Source: Cephalopachus bancanus
Lineage: Eukaryota > Chordata > Mammalia > Primates > Tarsiidae
NCBI GenBank assembly: GCA_027257055.1
Contig: JAPVLO010000992.1
Location: 186,001-250,000 of the forward strand
Direction of reading: 5' to 3'
DNA: 64,000 nucleotides
A program made the position numbers and the translations under genes. Under the pieces are notes generated by a model. That model searched no databases and was not told the origin of the DNA. It was given only the letters and a program-made list of their open reading frames with translations. Each line of letters begins with the position of its first letter. The first letter of the stretch is position 1. Shown one piece after another: positions 1 to 13,300 of the stretch.

Positions 1-335
1 GGGACGCAGATTCCGAGGAGGAGGCGCGCCTGGCGCTGTGCGCCGAGCCGCCCGAGCTCACCTTCCGCCAGTTCCACGCGCGCCTCTGCGGCTACTTCGG
101 CACTCGCGCGGGGCCGCGGCTGCCCCGCGGCGCACTCAGCGAGCACGTCGAGACGCAGATCCGCCTGCGCCGCCCGCGCCGCCGCCGCCGCGTGTCCCGC
201 GCGCCAGGCGCGGACGGCAGCCCCGACGGCGGGCGCGTGGCGCAGCTGGAGGAGGAGAACGGCAGCCTGCGCGAGCTGGTGGAGGACCTGCGCGCCGCGC
301 TGCAGAGCAGTGACGCGCGCTGCCTCGCGCTGCAG
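1..335 (+). CDS. EFCC1: EFCC1 first coding exon, 3' part
   Basis: The reading frame starts at base 3. It encodes an acidic start ([12 protein letters not shown]), the EF-hand-proximal helix [14 protein letters not shown], a basic patch LRRPRRRRR, then the first coiled-coil heptads ([23 protein letters not shown]). The exon ends CTGCAG|GTGCGC in phase 0. It is extremely GC- and CpG-rich, as expected for a 5' exon under a CpG island. The other frames here are open only because of base composition. Confidence 0.93.
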
Positions 336-3300
336 GTGCGCCCGGCGCGGAGGGGGCGGTCCCGGCCGGCGGAGGGCTCGTCTGAACGGCCGGCCGGCTG
401 CGAGCGCGGACTGGGCAGAGGAGCGGGGGGGGGGGAGGCAGCCCCACCCCAGGCCGCCCCACTCAGCCTGCTTGCATCCTGTCTCCACCCCACCCCGATC
501 CATTCCAGTCTCCATCCCTTCTTCTCACCCTCCCGCTCCCCCAAGCATCGGTCACACACAGACAACCATCCCACGCTTTTTGGCCCTGCTCTGCCTCCCC
601 GCTCCCATCTCATCCTGCCCCTTCTGACCCCGAAATTGAACCTGTCTGGATAGTCGCGAATGTCGTTTATTCAGCAGGCATCTTTCGCTCTCCTTCCTGC
701 CAGGCTTCTGGGAGGTTTGGGAAACGGAGGTGTGAAGAAGGCCCTGACCCCATCCTTAAGGAGCTCCCTGCCTGGTCTTTCAGCGAATGCCTGCAGGGTT
801 CCCTGAGGGCCAGGCCTAGAGCCTGAGTGAGAAATAGGGTGGCCAGCACTGCGGACCAGGCAGCAATTGGCCACCAAGTGCCTGCGGGGGGTGGGGTCAG
901 ACCCACTCTGGGCTGTTGAGAAGGAACCCCCGGTGAGATACCGGCCTACCCCAACATCAGGGATCAGTCAACAAACCCTTCAGCACCGTGCCCAGCCTGG
1001 GCCTGGGGCCGTGGTGGGGGCCGGGCATCGGGAGGAAAGGAACAGCCCCTACCGGGAGAAACTACAGGCCGGGAGGGGACTGACTTATTATGTCCCGCCC
1101 CCTCCCCAGCCCAGTCTGGCCCAGAGAGGCAGAGATGCTGCAGAGAGCAGAGGGGTGGCAGGTGTGGTTCTCAGGGGCCAGATGCATGGAAAAGGAGGGC
1201 AGTGCGAGGGGCACCAGCTAAGCCAGGGTGGAGGCAGGCGAGCCCTCCCACGACGTGGAACCTCGGGTAACGTGTGGGGAGTCCTGGGGCACGGCGGACA
1301 GGCGACCTGGCATCGTTCATTCTGAGATGCTTACTGAGCGCCTGCTGTGTGTCAGGCCCGTTTTGGGCTCTGGGAACACAGTAGTAGGCAAGACAGACAA
1401 AAATCCCACCCTCAAGGAGCCTCCGGCGAGCAGACGCCGGGGAGGGCTGGAAATGCCAGTGCGAGGCGTTCCGACGGTCCCTCCAGTCTAGGGGAGGAGG
1501 AGCCACGCAGGTGGACGCTACCAGTCCGGGAGGGGGGCCGACAGAAGAATGGCGAAGAGTGAGCATCACTGGTGCCCGCAAAGCGCAGAACGTGGGCTTC
1601 GTGTATCAGTTTCCCTCGTCCAACACGGAAAGTGGGAGGGGTGCTCAGAGTCCCGCCTCCCCCGGGATGTCGCCGGGATGAAGTGGGTTCAGACTTGCCC
1701 GGCACCGGTAAGCAGCCAGCGCGGTCCCTGTGCCGCGTTGCTTGGCCTACGCGCTGCCGGCGCGCGGGGACAGTGGCCGCGTCGCGGCGGTCGCTCACCT
1801 CCTGCCCCTGCCGCCCTGTCCCCGCAGGTCGGCCTCTGGAAGAGCCAGGCGGGCGCCCACGCGGCGGCGCGCGGCGGGCGGGAGGCGGCGGCGCGCGAGC
1901 TGAGGCAGGCGCGGGGCGCGCTGGCGGCGGCCGAGGCCCGCGCGGGGCGGCTGCGCCGGGGCCAGGCCGAGGTGCGGCGGCGCGCGGAGGAGGCCCGGCG
2001 GGCGGTGCTGCGCAGCCTGCACCGCGTGCGCGAGCTCGAGGCGCTGGCGCGGCTGGTGCCGGGCCTGCGGCGCGGGGTGCGGCGGCTGGAGGCGGAGCTG
2101 CAGCACTACAGGTGAGCCGGGGGCGGGCGGGGGGCGCCCCCGGGCCGGCGGGCAGGTGCCCCCGGGCCGGCGGGCAGGTGCCCGAGTCGGCTCCTGCTCT
2201 CCCACACCGCGGTGGTGCGCGCTCCCCTTTCCACGCGCGCTCGTGCTTCGGCTTGTCCGGCGCCATGCATGCATTCCTCCGTTCGTCTGTCGGTTCCCCG
2301 TGTCTGAAGTCCCGCATCAACTCCGTTGCTTGCTCGCCATCCATCCGTCCATCCTCCTCTTCGCCCACAAAGTCCCTCTGTTTGCTCACTGGTAGATTGC
2401 AGTTGAATGCGTTCACTCTTATTTGTTCTTGGATTTGGCCATAAGGATAATAGCTAACAGTTACTGAGCACTTACTGTGTGCTGGGCTTTGAGTCAAGTG
2501 CTGTACAATGCTTCACTCATTTAGTCCTCACAATTGTCCTGTGAGATAGGTACTGTTATGTCTCCATTCTATAGACAGAAGTAGGCAAATAACAACTCCT
2601 TGTGCCAGCTCCACCGGGGCAGGAAACTGGACCTGGGACCCAGTTTAAATCTTGGCTGACTTCTGGCAGCTGTGTGAATGTAGGCAAGTCTCCACCCCTC
2701 TCAGAGCCTGTTTCCTCTTGGGTGGAACCCAGATTGGAGTCCTTACCTGGCAGAGTCTGCAAAGAGGCCATGAGGTTCTTCTACCTGGCACATAGTAGGT
2801 GCTCAGTTAGCAGAGTCCCTTTTCCTCTCAAATCCCAAAGCCTGCCCACCTGCCTGACTCCCACATTTGCTGAGCACTCGTCCTGTGTTGGGGCCATCCT
2901 AGGCACCAGGGTTGTGACCATGAACAAGACAGACCACAATCCCTGCTCTGATCAGCCACTAGTGAGCATGTGAGACCTCAATATGAACAGATGCAGGGAG
3001 GTGGGGAGCGGTGGGGTTCGCCCTGCTGCTGCAGGCTCAGCCTGCCCCTAAAGAAGCAGCCCTTGAGAGCTGAGGAAAGGATGTTACCTAACAAGATTGG
3101 CTTGGGAGGGGAAGAGCATTCTAGAAAATGGAAACAGTAGGAGCAGAGGCAGGAGGGACTTTGGCATGTTCCAGAAACTAAAAGGAGGCCAGAGGGGCTG
3201 GAGGGGTAAAGCTAGAGGCAATGGCCAGGCCATTTAGGGCCCAGAAGATGACAGCAAGGACTTCCATTTTTCTCTTGAGAGAATATGAAGCCATGGAGAA

Positions 3301-6300
3301 GTTTAAAGCAAGGCAGTGGCAGAGTAAGATTTGCATTTCAATCAGAAATTAGCTACTGATGTGACAAAGAGCTGGTGGAAGGGGGTAAGAGCAGGAGACA
3401 GTGTGGAGTCCAGTGAGGCACAGCCTGAGAGGAAGGTGGTCTGGACCCGGCTGGGAGACGGGACAGCCAGAAAGGGCGGCTTTGAACTTAGCTCCTCAGA
3501 TGAGGGACCTTGTCCTTGACTTCTGAGGTTCTCACAGCTGGGAGATGAGAAGGCACAAGGCTGGAGGGAGGCCTCCAAAGATGCGAATGCTGGGCCAGCC
3601 TCCTGCAGCTCCAAATGTTTGGATAGTCACTTCCTGTTTGCATAGCTGATCAGTGAAGAGCAGGGCTGGTTGGCTTGAGGCCCATGTTCAGCCTTGGAAC
3701 TTTCTCCAAGAGGAGAAATAAAGGGTCTCTTCTTTGTTTTGCCCTGAAGTCACAATTAGTCCTTTATTGCATGATTGTAAAAGCTACCCATGGATGTTGG
3801 GATAGCCTTCTACAGTAGAAAAAATAGATTCATATCCATTATGTCATTTAACCTTTATAAGACTGTGCAAGGTGGAGGTTTTATCAGCTTACGGGAAGTG
3901 AGGCTCTGAGAAGTTAAGCAACATACCCAAGGCTACACAGCCAGAAAGAAGAAAAGTAAGATCTGCTTGCCCTCGCCTCTTGTGTTCTTTCTTTCTTCCC
4001 ACTGGACTTCGTTGATTCACGGTTCCAAGATGGCCACTGCACCTCCAGGCCCTGCATCTCCTGTTGAGGCATAAGAAGAAGCAAAGGCATCACTAGGGGT
4101 GAGGAAGATTTTCTCCCAGGAAGGTTTTGCTTTTGTGTTTCCTACTGGAATTTGTATCTACATCTCACTGGTCAGAACTGTGTCACATGACTGTTTCCAA
4201 CTACAAGGGAGTCAGTCATGCTGGCCAGTCCCAAACAAAATTGGGGTTCTATTAGGAAGAAGGAGAAGGAGCTATTGCAGAGGCTCTGAAGGAGACGCCT
4301 AGTGAATAAGGAAACTGAGGACCAGAAAGTGAGTGATGCTATGTGAAGATTACACCGCGACCAGGTGGATGATGCTGTCTCTTGTTTCTCTGCCCCTCTA
4401 AAAACATGCCCCCTGAATTTTGGCTTGTCTACGAGACAGACCTCTTCTGCTCATTTTCTATGGTCAGGGTTTGCAGGTTTGTGGACTGACTCACACTGAA
4501 CTCTCGCTCTTTGAAGAAAGGAAAGGGGCCGGGCATGGTGGCTCAAACCTGTAATCCCAGCACTTTGGAAGACTGAGGTGAGAGGATTGCCTGAGCCCAT
4601 GGGTTTGAGACCAGCCTGGGCAACTTGGTGAGACCTCATCTCTACAATAAGTCAAGAAAAATTAGCCGGGTGTTTAGTTCCACCTACTTGGAAGGCTGAG
4701 ACAGAAGGATCGCCTGAGCCCAGCAGGTTGAGGCTGCAGTGGCCATGAGCGTGCCACTGCACTCCAGCCTGGGCAACGGAGTGAGACTCCAACTCAAAAA
4801 AAAAGGAAAGGGGAGGAGACAGAATACCCATGGACATTTATTGAGCATCAATTGTGTACCAGGCACTTTTCGTGCTAGCTCATGGGAACCTCTTAGCCAG
4901 CCTAAGAGAAAAGTATTATGGTCTGCACTTCACAGAGGAGAAAACTAAGGCCAGAGAGGAAGCAACTTGCCAGTATGGCACAGCATTGAGTGACGGGGCA
5001 GGATTCAAATGCCAGTCTGAATGGCCCAAGCCACATAACCCCAGCTGGGTTTAGTAACATGCACAAGTCCTGGATTCTTTCGCTCCAGAAACATAGGCAG
5101 GACATTTTACAGGCTGAGCAGGGATTGTAGGCACAAGGACACCTCAACTTTTGCCTTTCAAGTGCCAGGAGCTCAGATGCCCCTGCATGTTGGCCTCCAC
5201 CAGACCCCTCCTGGGCATCTGGCCCAGGGGGCTGCAGTCTAGAGGGATTACAAGGAGGATGGAGCCCCGCACCCCAAGCCCTGAAGCCCCACCACACCCT
5301 CTTAAGTGACATCATTCTCGAATACCTCCAGGTGCTTTGCAGATGTATCTCTGGGGGGAAAAAACAGGGCAATGACTGAATTCCCTCCCCCCAATGACAG
5401 TTTGAAGCCATTAGTTAGAATGAATGACCAGATTCACACTTTTCTAGCATCTTCCAGTATTCAAAGCCCTTTCGCACACGCTGACTCACTCTGATCTTCT
5501 AAGTACACTTTATGGTAGGTATTGTGTCATACTTTTCAAATGAAGAAATAGACCCTCAGGGGTGGGGGCTTGTTTTACTAAAGTCACCTACCCACAACCC
5601 AACTGAACTGGGACTCAGAATTGGGTTTCCTGGCTCTGGAGCAAACTCTGCCACTTCCCTAAAATGAGATCTCCATAACTCTGTTGTTCATTCTAGGGTT
5701 TCTGCTGAGTTCTTTTTCAACCCTGCGCTTCCTTTTTAATCCCGATCACTCATTGTACTATGGGATCCTTCATCTCTTTAGTACTTTATCCTACTAATTA
5801 TACAGTCCCTCTTGCATTGCTACAATATCTGAGCTTCCCGAGGTGTTTTATATCTGCTGCCTTTGTCCTGATGAAGAGTTCCTGGTGTGCTTTGTCATTT
5901 TTGGCTGTGAGCCCATCTTTGGCGGAGCCATGCTCCTTGAAAGTTCAACACAAAACGAGTTGTGGAGTTCACTTCAGAGTTTTTCCCCATCTGCCTTCAC
6001 CAGGGCCTGTTTCTAGATCAGTTTTGTTTGTTTGTTTGTTTGTTTTTGTTTTTGTTTTTGAGTCAGAGTCTCACTCTTTCACCCAGACTGGAGTGCAGTG
6101 GCTGCTCCCGGCCACCGCAACCTTGACCTGCTGGGCTCTGGTGATCCTTTCACTTCAGCCTTCCGAGTAGCTGGAACTACAGGCACACGCTACCACGCCC
6201 AGCTAATTTTTTGATTTATTGTAGCGATGAGGTCTCACCAAGTTGTCCAGGCGGGTCTCGAACCCGCAGGCTCAGGCAATCCACTCACCTCAGCCTCCCT

Positions 6301-9300
6301 AAGGTGCGGGATTACAGGCTGAGCCACTGAGCCCGGCTCTAGATCAGTTTTTAAATTACTTTCTTAGCAAAGAGCTTCCTGGCTACACGGGTAGTGAAAA
6401 ATTGAGTCCTGTACCTGGGAACAAATTCCCGAGGCCAGTAAGTGGGATATTTCTCACCTCTGTTCATGGGTGAGACAACGCCTTGCTGGCCCCTGACTTC
6501 ATGCCGGGACCCTCTTTCTACGAACTCATCATGCAGGGTCCTCTGTCCCTGGCCTCTCCGTGGGCATTTCAGCTCCATCTCCCACTTCACACAAGCTGGA
6601 GTTCTCCCTTTCTTGTTTTTGACCTTGGCTCTATATTCTCTTGAGTAGTGATGTTCTATGTAGCATTTCTGTATATTTGTAAATGGAAAGGGAGCTCAGA
6701 ATTTCTGTGGCCTGGCACCCAGCCCGGCCTCGGCACACCGCAGGACTGTGCACACACACGTAAATGGGCAAGGGAGCACACAGATGGATGCTGTCCTCCA
6801 AGATGGCAGAAAGAGCATGGATGCCGCGACTTCGACACAAGGCAGCCCCTAAGTGGGCTAATGGCCTGGTCCTGCTTCGGGGGTGTCACCCTTGACTCCA
6901 CAGTGGAAAGTCTCTGGTGGCATCTCCTTCACCTCTTGAAGCCTCCCGCGTTTCAGTCATGTTCCTGGCCTGGCGTCCCCCTGCTTTGGACCAAGGAGCA
7001 GGTGGACCCTTTGGGTGGGGCCCCAGTACACCTGGGCAGGGAGCCTGGGGTCAGCACCACCGGGCAGGGGCTAAGGCTCAAAAAGACAGAAAAGAAGACA
7101 GGAAACCCAGTTCAGTTCAGATGGAGCAGGGAGGAGGGACCCAGTGGCCTGGCCTCTGCAGCTTTGTTGTTAAGGGAAGATGAAAAGGCCAGGATGGAGG
7201 AAGGGAGGGGTAGAGAAAGGGACGTGGGGAGCAGTCCTCTTGGCTGGCCCCCGTGGAGGGGACACACAAAGATGAGGCCATCTGAGGCCACCTCCTTTCT
7301 TCTGTCCCATGGCTGCAGCCCGGCCTGACGTGGGTGGGCCAAAGCCAGCAGGTCAGGGGAGGGAGGGAAGGAGAAAGGGTGGTCAGGAGGGAAGCAGACG
7401 GGTGTGGGCGAGGCAGTAAGGGACACCATCTGGGGCTGGGAGTCTCTGGTTCCACTGTCCTTGGATGAGGTTGTGTGGGTGGCCACTGGTGGGAACAGAG
7501 GCCTTTCCCTCCAGGGACAATACCCAGTGCTCACGAAGAGGCGGGGCCAGTCAGGCTCAGGGTGAGATGGGAGGGGCAGTGTGGTGGAGCTCTGGAGGTA
7601 TACCCTGCAGCAAGCCATTCTCGCCTCCATAAGCCTCAGTTTCTTCATCTGTAAAATGGAATGGCAGTAATAAAAATACCCAACTCATAGAGTATTTGGA
7701 GATTCAAAGTGCTAATGTGTTTAAAATACCTAGAATAGTGCTTGGCCGTGAGAAAATCCTTAATAAATATTGGAAGTTATTATTGCTTATCCCTTATCAC
7801 AGTACCCATCACACAGCACATGCCCTAAAAATACTAATCTAGGTGGTGGCTAGTGTTGTTAATATTCGGACAGTCCAGCCCCCAGAAAGCCCTCTGACTA
7901 TGGGGACCACCAGCAAGCAAACGGACATTTCAGTTGAGTGCAACAAGGCTCTAACAGAGAGCTACAAAGTGTGGGCAAGCACAGAGAAGGTTAGGGCTTC
8001 CCTTGGGGGAATGCCGTCATCTGAGCTGGGTTTGAAGGATGAATAAGAGTTTTTTCAGGCATTGCAGATCCAGGTTCCAGTGAGTGCAGAGGCTCAGAAG
8101 TGTCAAAGGCCTTGGCACCTCTTGGGAAGAAGGAGCCTTTCATTGTAGCTGTGGGGTTTGCAGTGGACGGGCAGGGAAAGTGGCCAGAGGGGCAGGCAGG
8201 GGGGGGCAGAGGGCCCCGAATGTTAGGCTGAGGCATGAGACCTGTACCGCAGAGAACAAGGAACACTGAGAAAGGCTTGAAGCCGGGAGCAAAGTGATCC
8301 GATTTGAGCTTCCCAAAGACCCCAGTGGCAGTGTGTGGAAAACAGATGGAGCAGGGAGGCAAGAGAAGGCTCAGAGGCTGGTAAGGAGACCCCAGTGCCT
8401 AAAGAAGGATGGCCCCTGAAAAGGAATACCTGGAGCCTGGGGAGCCTCCACGCTGCCATTCTCCATTCCAAGACAGAGCCTTCCTGGCCAAAGTTCCTTC
8501 AAGCATGTGGCTCCACACCTATAGTACAGGCAGCACGAAGGGAGGACATCTGTTCTTTTCTACCCAGAAAAGCAAAACCTTCCCAGAACCCACTAAGGGA
8601 TCTTCACGCAAGCACATTGAGCAGGGGCAGGAAAGGGCAGGCCTCAGAGAGTGAGGGGTGCCCATTCAGAGGCGACACGACTGGCTGTTGAGTTGGTGGA
8701 TCGGGAGTGTCCCTGGAGAAATCCACCCTCCTATAAATGTGTGTCCCAGCTGCATTTCTCTGAGGACAGAACCTGGGTCCATGCTGTCAGCTGACAGCCC
8801 AGAGAGGCACTGTCTCTCCAGTCTGGGGCTTTGTGCTCCTATGAGGGAAAGGAGCCTTGGCTGTGCAAGCTAACGTGCGATAAATGTGTCCTTCAGAGCA
8901 GGAAGGAACCCAGAGAGGGATGGGGACCTGCCCAAGGTCACCCAGGAAGTGAGGGCCACAGCCAGACCAGACTCATTCCAAATGCCCGAGTCTACAACTC
9001 TTTCTGCTAATCCCCACAGGTGACCTGGGAATAACCGCTAGTCTTTTCAGGCCCCAGGCAGCCACACAGGGTCTGGGGCTGCCTGAGGTGCCAGACCGGT
9101 TGTCTTTGGTCATGGCCTTCCTTGTCTACTTGCCTCTGCGTGTCGTGTTTTCTTCGGTGCCTTAGCACTTCTTGGGAAGCTCCGACTCAACCTACTTGTG
9201 CCTCAGTTTCTTTGTCTGGAGAAAGGGGTTGCTTTTAGTGCCTACCTTACAGGGTAAGAATTAAATGAGGATGACATTAAAAGCATGCAGAATTGTACCT

Positions 9301-10294
9301 GGCCCATAATAAGCACCCAATCCGTGTCATTGTCATCAGTTGGCCCTTAGCCGTGGGGAGCATTCTCATGTGTGTCTGCGGCACACCCCTCAGTGGGTTT
9401 TAAATCCCCTTGCCTGCAGCACTGTCCATCTGCCCTGTGCTCTCTGCTTGTCCCTAGTTGGTTCTACTCACTCCTTCCCCACATGGCTGGGAATATGGCT
9501 GCAGGAACCCCAGATTTATAACTTTCCAATTTTGCGACCCAACATTCTGCTCCCCAGCCCCTGTAGATAAAGCCCAGGGAAAAATGTTGATTGGCCCAGG
9601 CTGGGTCACAGTTCCCACCTCTAAACCATGACCACGACTGGGGTGCTAGGATACTCCTTTTGGCCCAGACCAGGGCACACACCCAACCCTGAAGTGGAAC
9701 AGTTCCTCCAAGAAAGGTGGATGCCGTTACAGGAGCCAGAAAAAGGACACAGGTCAGACAAAAGCAGCAAATGCTACTTCATGAACTTCCCCTTGGGAGT
9801 GGAAAGTCAAGAAATACAAAGGCTGTCGCACCAAGTAAAGAGAAGATGAAAAAGTGGATGTTTGGGCCTCTGAGTCTGATGTTGGAAGTGTTTTATGTAG
9901 TCCAGTGGTTCTCCAGAAAGTCAGAGGGCCTGGTGCATGTTGACAGTTTTCCTCCAGAGAGATCATCTCTCTTTTCTCACAGAAGAACATGCTCTTTGTC
10001 CACAAGGAGACATTGGAAGGAGAGACCAGCTCCTGGGTCGAGACCTGGCACGTCTTGCAGCTCTGGAGGTGCCAGTGCCAGGACTCTAAACATGGCCTGA
10101 CCTAGGGTCACGGGCGGTAACATGACTTCTGGAGACCATGCCAGGGATACTCTGGAGCACAGGGAAGTGAGCACCACAGTCACTTGGTTGTTTTGATGGG
10201 ACAACCTGGGCTTATCGACAGACAATCAAGGTGGTCTGTGTAGAGGAAATGATGAAAAAATGAGCATATGCTTTCTTTGGATAGTGGGAGTTTA

Positions 10295-10334
<40 letters not shown>

Positions 10335-13300
10335 TTTTTAAGTTGGAGTCTCACTCTGTCGCCCAGGCTGGAGTGCAGTGGCACACTCACAGCCACCCCA
10401 GTGTCAACCTACTGGGCTCCAGTGATCCTTCCGCCTCAGCCTTCCAAGTAACCGATATTATAGGTGCGCTCTACTGTAGCAGGAAAAATAGAGAGATCGT
10501 GACACTGAGACTGTTATAGGAAGTGGCACTTTATTACGCTGGCTAGCACAGCACAGCGGGCTGAGAATTTCATGCATCCAAATCAAGCTCTAGCACCCCA
10601 GAACAGGGGTCTTATACCCTCGTTTAGGTAAGGGAGGGAGTTGTGTTGAGTGATTACATATTTCCTTTGGAATCTTACAAGGTTGTACTCAGTAAAATCA
10701 GATTTTTCAAAGAACAAATGGTTTCCAGGAACTGCAGGATTGTAAACTGTCAACTTCAGAAGGGGGGCTTTAGATAAGACTCTTTTTTATTTCCATGAAA
10801 TAGCCAGTCTCTGGGCCATTTGGCCTTTCTTAAACAAAACCTGCCTGACGCAGGGCGGGCCTTTAAAGTTGCAACTTGCCTTTCAAAGGGAAATACCTTT
10901 AACTGCTATCAACCTTTCCTTCTTGCCGCTGGGCTAGTGGCAGCCCAGGTGAGGCCAACTGCTGATCCCAAATCAGCCACATGTTTCTGTGTTTATTCAC
11001 TCAATCACACAAGAAATATATTTGAGCATATGCCACCTCCTGCCACACTACCACGCCCAGCTAATTTTTTTTTTAATTATTGTAGAGAAGTTTTCGCCAA
11101 GTTGTCCAGACTGGTCTCCAACCCGTGGGCTCAGACAATCCACTCGCCTCAGCCGGGAGTTCTGTATTATATTGGATTTTTAGTTGCTAATGACCAGAAC
11201 CACTCAAACTCCCTTGTGCCAAAAGAAAAATAGGGAAGGCATTCATTTATTTATTAACTAAAAATCACAAGAGTGTATACCTTTAGGCATGGCGGGATCC
11301 AGAAGCTCAAGTTATGACACTTGGAAATCTCTCCCCTTCCATCTCTTATCTCTACTTTCTCCTACATGGCTCTGCTTTCAGACAATCTACCCATAAGATA
11401 ACAAGTTAACTACCATCATCATGAGTATTAGCTCCTATCCTCCCAACCACCCTTAACAGAAAGGCCTTCTTTTTCCCAGTAGTTGCAACAAAATCCTTAG
11501 ATTAACTCTGGTTTTCCGGACATGGGCCGTGCCCATCCCTGAACCAATCACTGGTACTGCGGCATGGAATATGCTGATTGGTCAATCTTGGGTCATGTGA
11601 GTACTCTGTGCCAATCACTGCCACACGGATTGACCAGATCTTGGTCACATGCCCACCCCTGGACCTGCCTGTGTCACATGGACCAAGGAGGAGTTGATTC
11701 TCCAAAGAATAACAGTCCCTCCTAGCCCGGGAGCTCCTTGTGGGCAGTGATGGTGCCCAATACCACTGAGCCTGACAGAGGGCCTTGCCTAGGAAAGGCT
11801 GGTAATTTTTTTCATGCTAGGCAGGTGCATGGACTGTCAGAAACTTCGGTGCTGAATTGGAGGTGAGAGGGGCTCTCCTGAGAGGACTGAGGCAACTTGG
11901 AGAGGCTTGGAGCCAGCCCAAGTCAAAGGCCCAGTAAGGGGTGGGACAGAGATTCTTCATTTTGTCTCTGTGATTCTCTGACAGAAATAGCTATTGATTT
12001 TTCTCTGTTCAACCAAATTTTCCAGTGCATAGAAAGTGTCTGTGCTGTCCTGAGTGTGAGGGAGGTGGCTGTGAACGAGACAAAGTCCCTGCCCTTGCGG
12101 GCTGACTCCAAGTGGGGCAGACGGTCAACCAACAATAATAACAAGCAGATGGGCTGGACTCGGTGGCTCAGCCTGTAATCCCAGCACTTTGGGAGGCTGA
12201 GGCGAGTGGATTGCCTGAGCCCGCGGGTTCAAGACCAGCCTGGGCAACTTGGGACGAGACTTCATCTCTGCAATAAATCAAAAATTAGCCAGGCATGGAA
12301 GCACGTGCCTGTAGTTCCAGCTACTTTGGAAGACTGAAGCAGGAGGATTGCTGGAGCCCAGCAGGTGGATGCTAGGATGGCCGTGAATGTGCCACCGCAC
12401 TCCTTTTTTTTTTTTTTTTTTTTTGAGTCATGTCTTACTCTGTCCCCCAAGCTGGAGTGCAGAGGCATGATTACAATAATCATGGCTTCTGGCAGCCTCG
12501 ATCTCCTGGGCTCAGGCAATCCTTCCACCTCAGAATCCCAAATAACTGGAACTACAGGCATGCATTACATCTCACCCAACTAATTTATTTGTTTCTTTTC
12601 TATAGAGGCTAGGTCTCACTATGTTGCCCAGGTTGGTCTTAAACTCCTGGGATCAAACAATCCATCCACCTCAGCCTCCCAAAATGCTGGGACTACAGGT
12701 GTGAGCCACCGCACCCAACCAAAAAATTTTTTAGAGATGGGGTCTTGCTGTGCTGCCCAGGCTGGTCTTGAACTCCTGGGCTCAAGGGGTCCTCCCACCT
12801 CAGCCTCCAGAGTAGCTGGGATTGCAGATGCGAGCCGTAGCACCCCACTTGAGGGGGAGTCTCTGCAGCACCCAGATCGACCCTCACAGCTCCGCTGCTC
12901 ACAGCCCGCCCACAGCCTCCTCACTGTGAGGCCTTGATGGATTGGCCCCTCCCGGTCCTCTGCTGCAGTCACCCTGATCCTCCCGTCACTTGATCCCCCT
13001 GGGTCCCCCTCCTCAGGTGCTTTGAGCTGGCTCCCTTGACTGCCCCAAGCCTGCTCCTGAGTAATCCACGTTCGTCCTTCAGGCCTCAGCCAGGTCTCTC
13101 TTCTGAGAGGTCCGCGCCATGGTCTGCAGCCTCTCCACTGCCCCTGGCCTCTTCCCTGACTTCGGGGAGGTCGTCTCCCCAGGGGAAGGGAAGCTCCCTG
13201 AGGTCAGGCTGTTCTGTTGCTCATGGCAGTTGACTCGTGGACTAAAGAACGCCAGCTGCTCTGGCTGGCAGGGCCTTAGAGGTCGCCCAGCCAGACACCC

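Larger units (their letters stand above)
336..1827 (+). other. EFCC1: EFCC1 intron 1
   Basis: Donor GTGCGC, acceptor CCCCGCAG. A CpG-rich start is followed by ordinary sequence with two old L2/MIR-type pieces (about 655-785 and 1308-1425). A pure G run (about 423-436) lies near the start. No further exon was supported. Confidence 0.85.
1..2250. promoter_or_regulatory. CpG-rich block over EFCC1 exons 1-2
   Basis: Dense CpG at 1-440 and again at about 1680-2200, separated by a less GC-rich stretch of intron 1. This looks like the 3' shoulder of the EFCC1 promoter CpG island plus a CpG-dense second exon. The core promoter itself lies upstream of the window. Much of the second block may simply reflect Ala/Arg codon use in exon 2. 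Confidence 0.55.

Noticed and set aside
1412..2497. 361-residue minus-strand ORF over exon 2
   Set aside because: Shadow of the GC-rich EFCC1 exon; proline/alanine-rich with no family resemblance.
5560..5700. tRNA-like stretches in MIR and Alu elements
   Set aside because: B-box-like GGTTCGAGACC and MIR tRNA-related heads belong to SINEs; no cloverleaf with a full acceptor stem was found.
6648..7328. 226-residue + strand ORF
   Set aside because: No recognisable domain, no initiation context or splice partner; probably chance.
10300..10320. TATA-rich run as a promoter
   Set aside because: It is a (TA)n microsatellite fused to an Alu tail.
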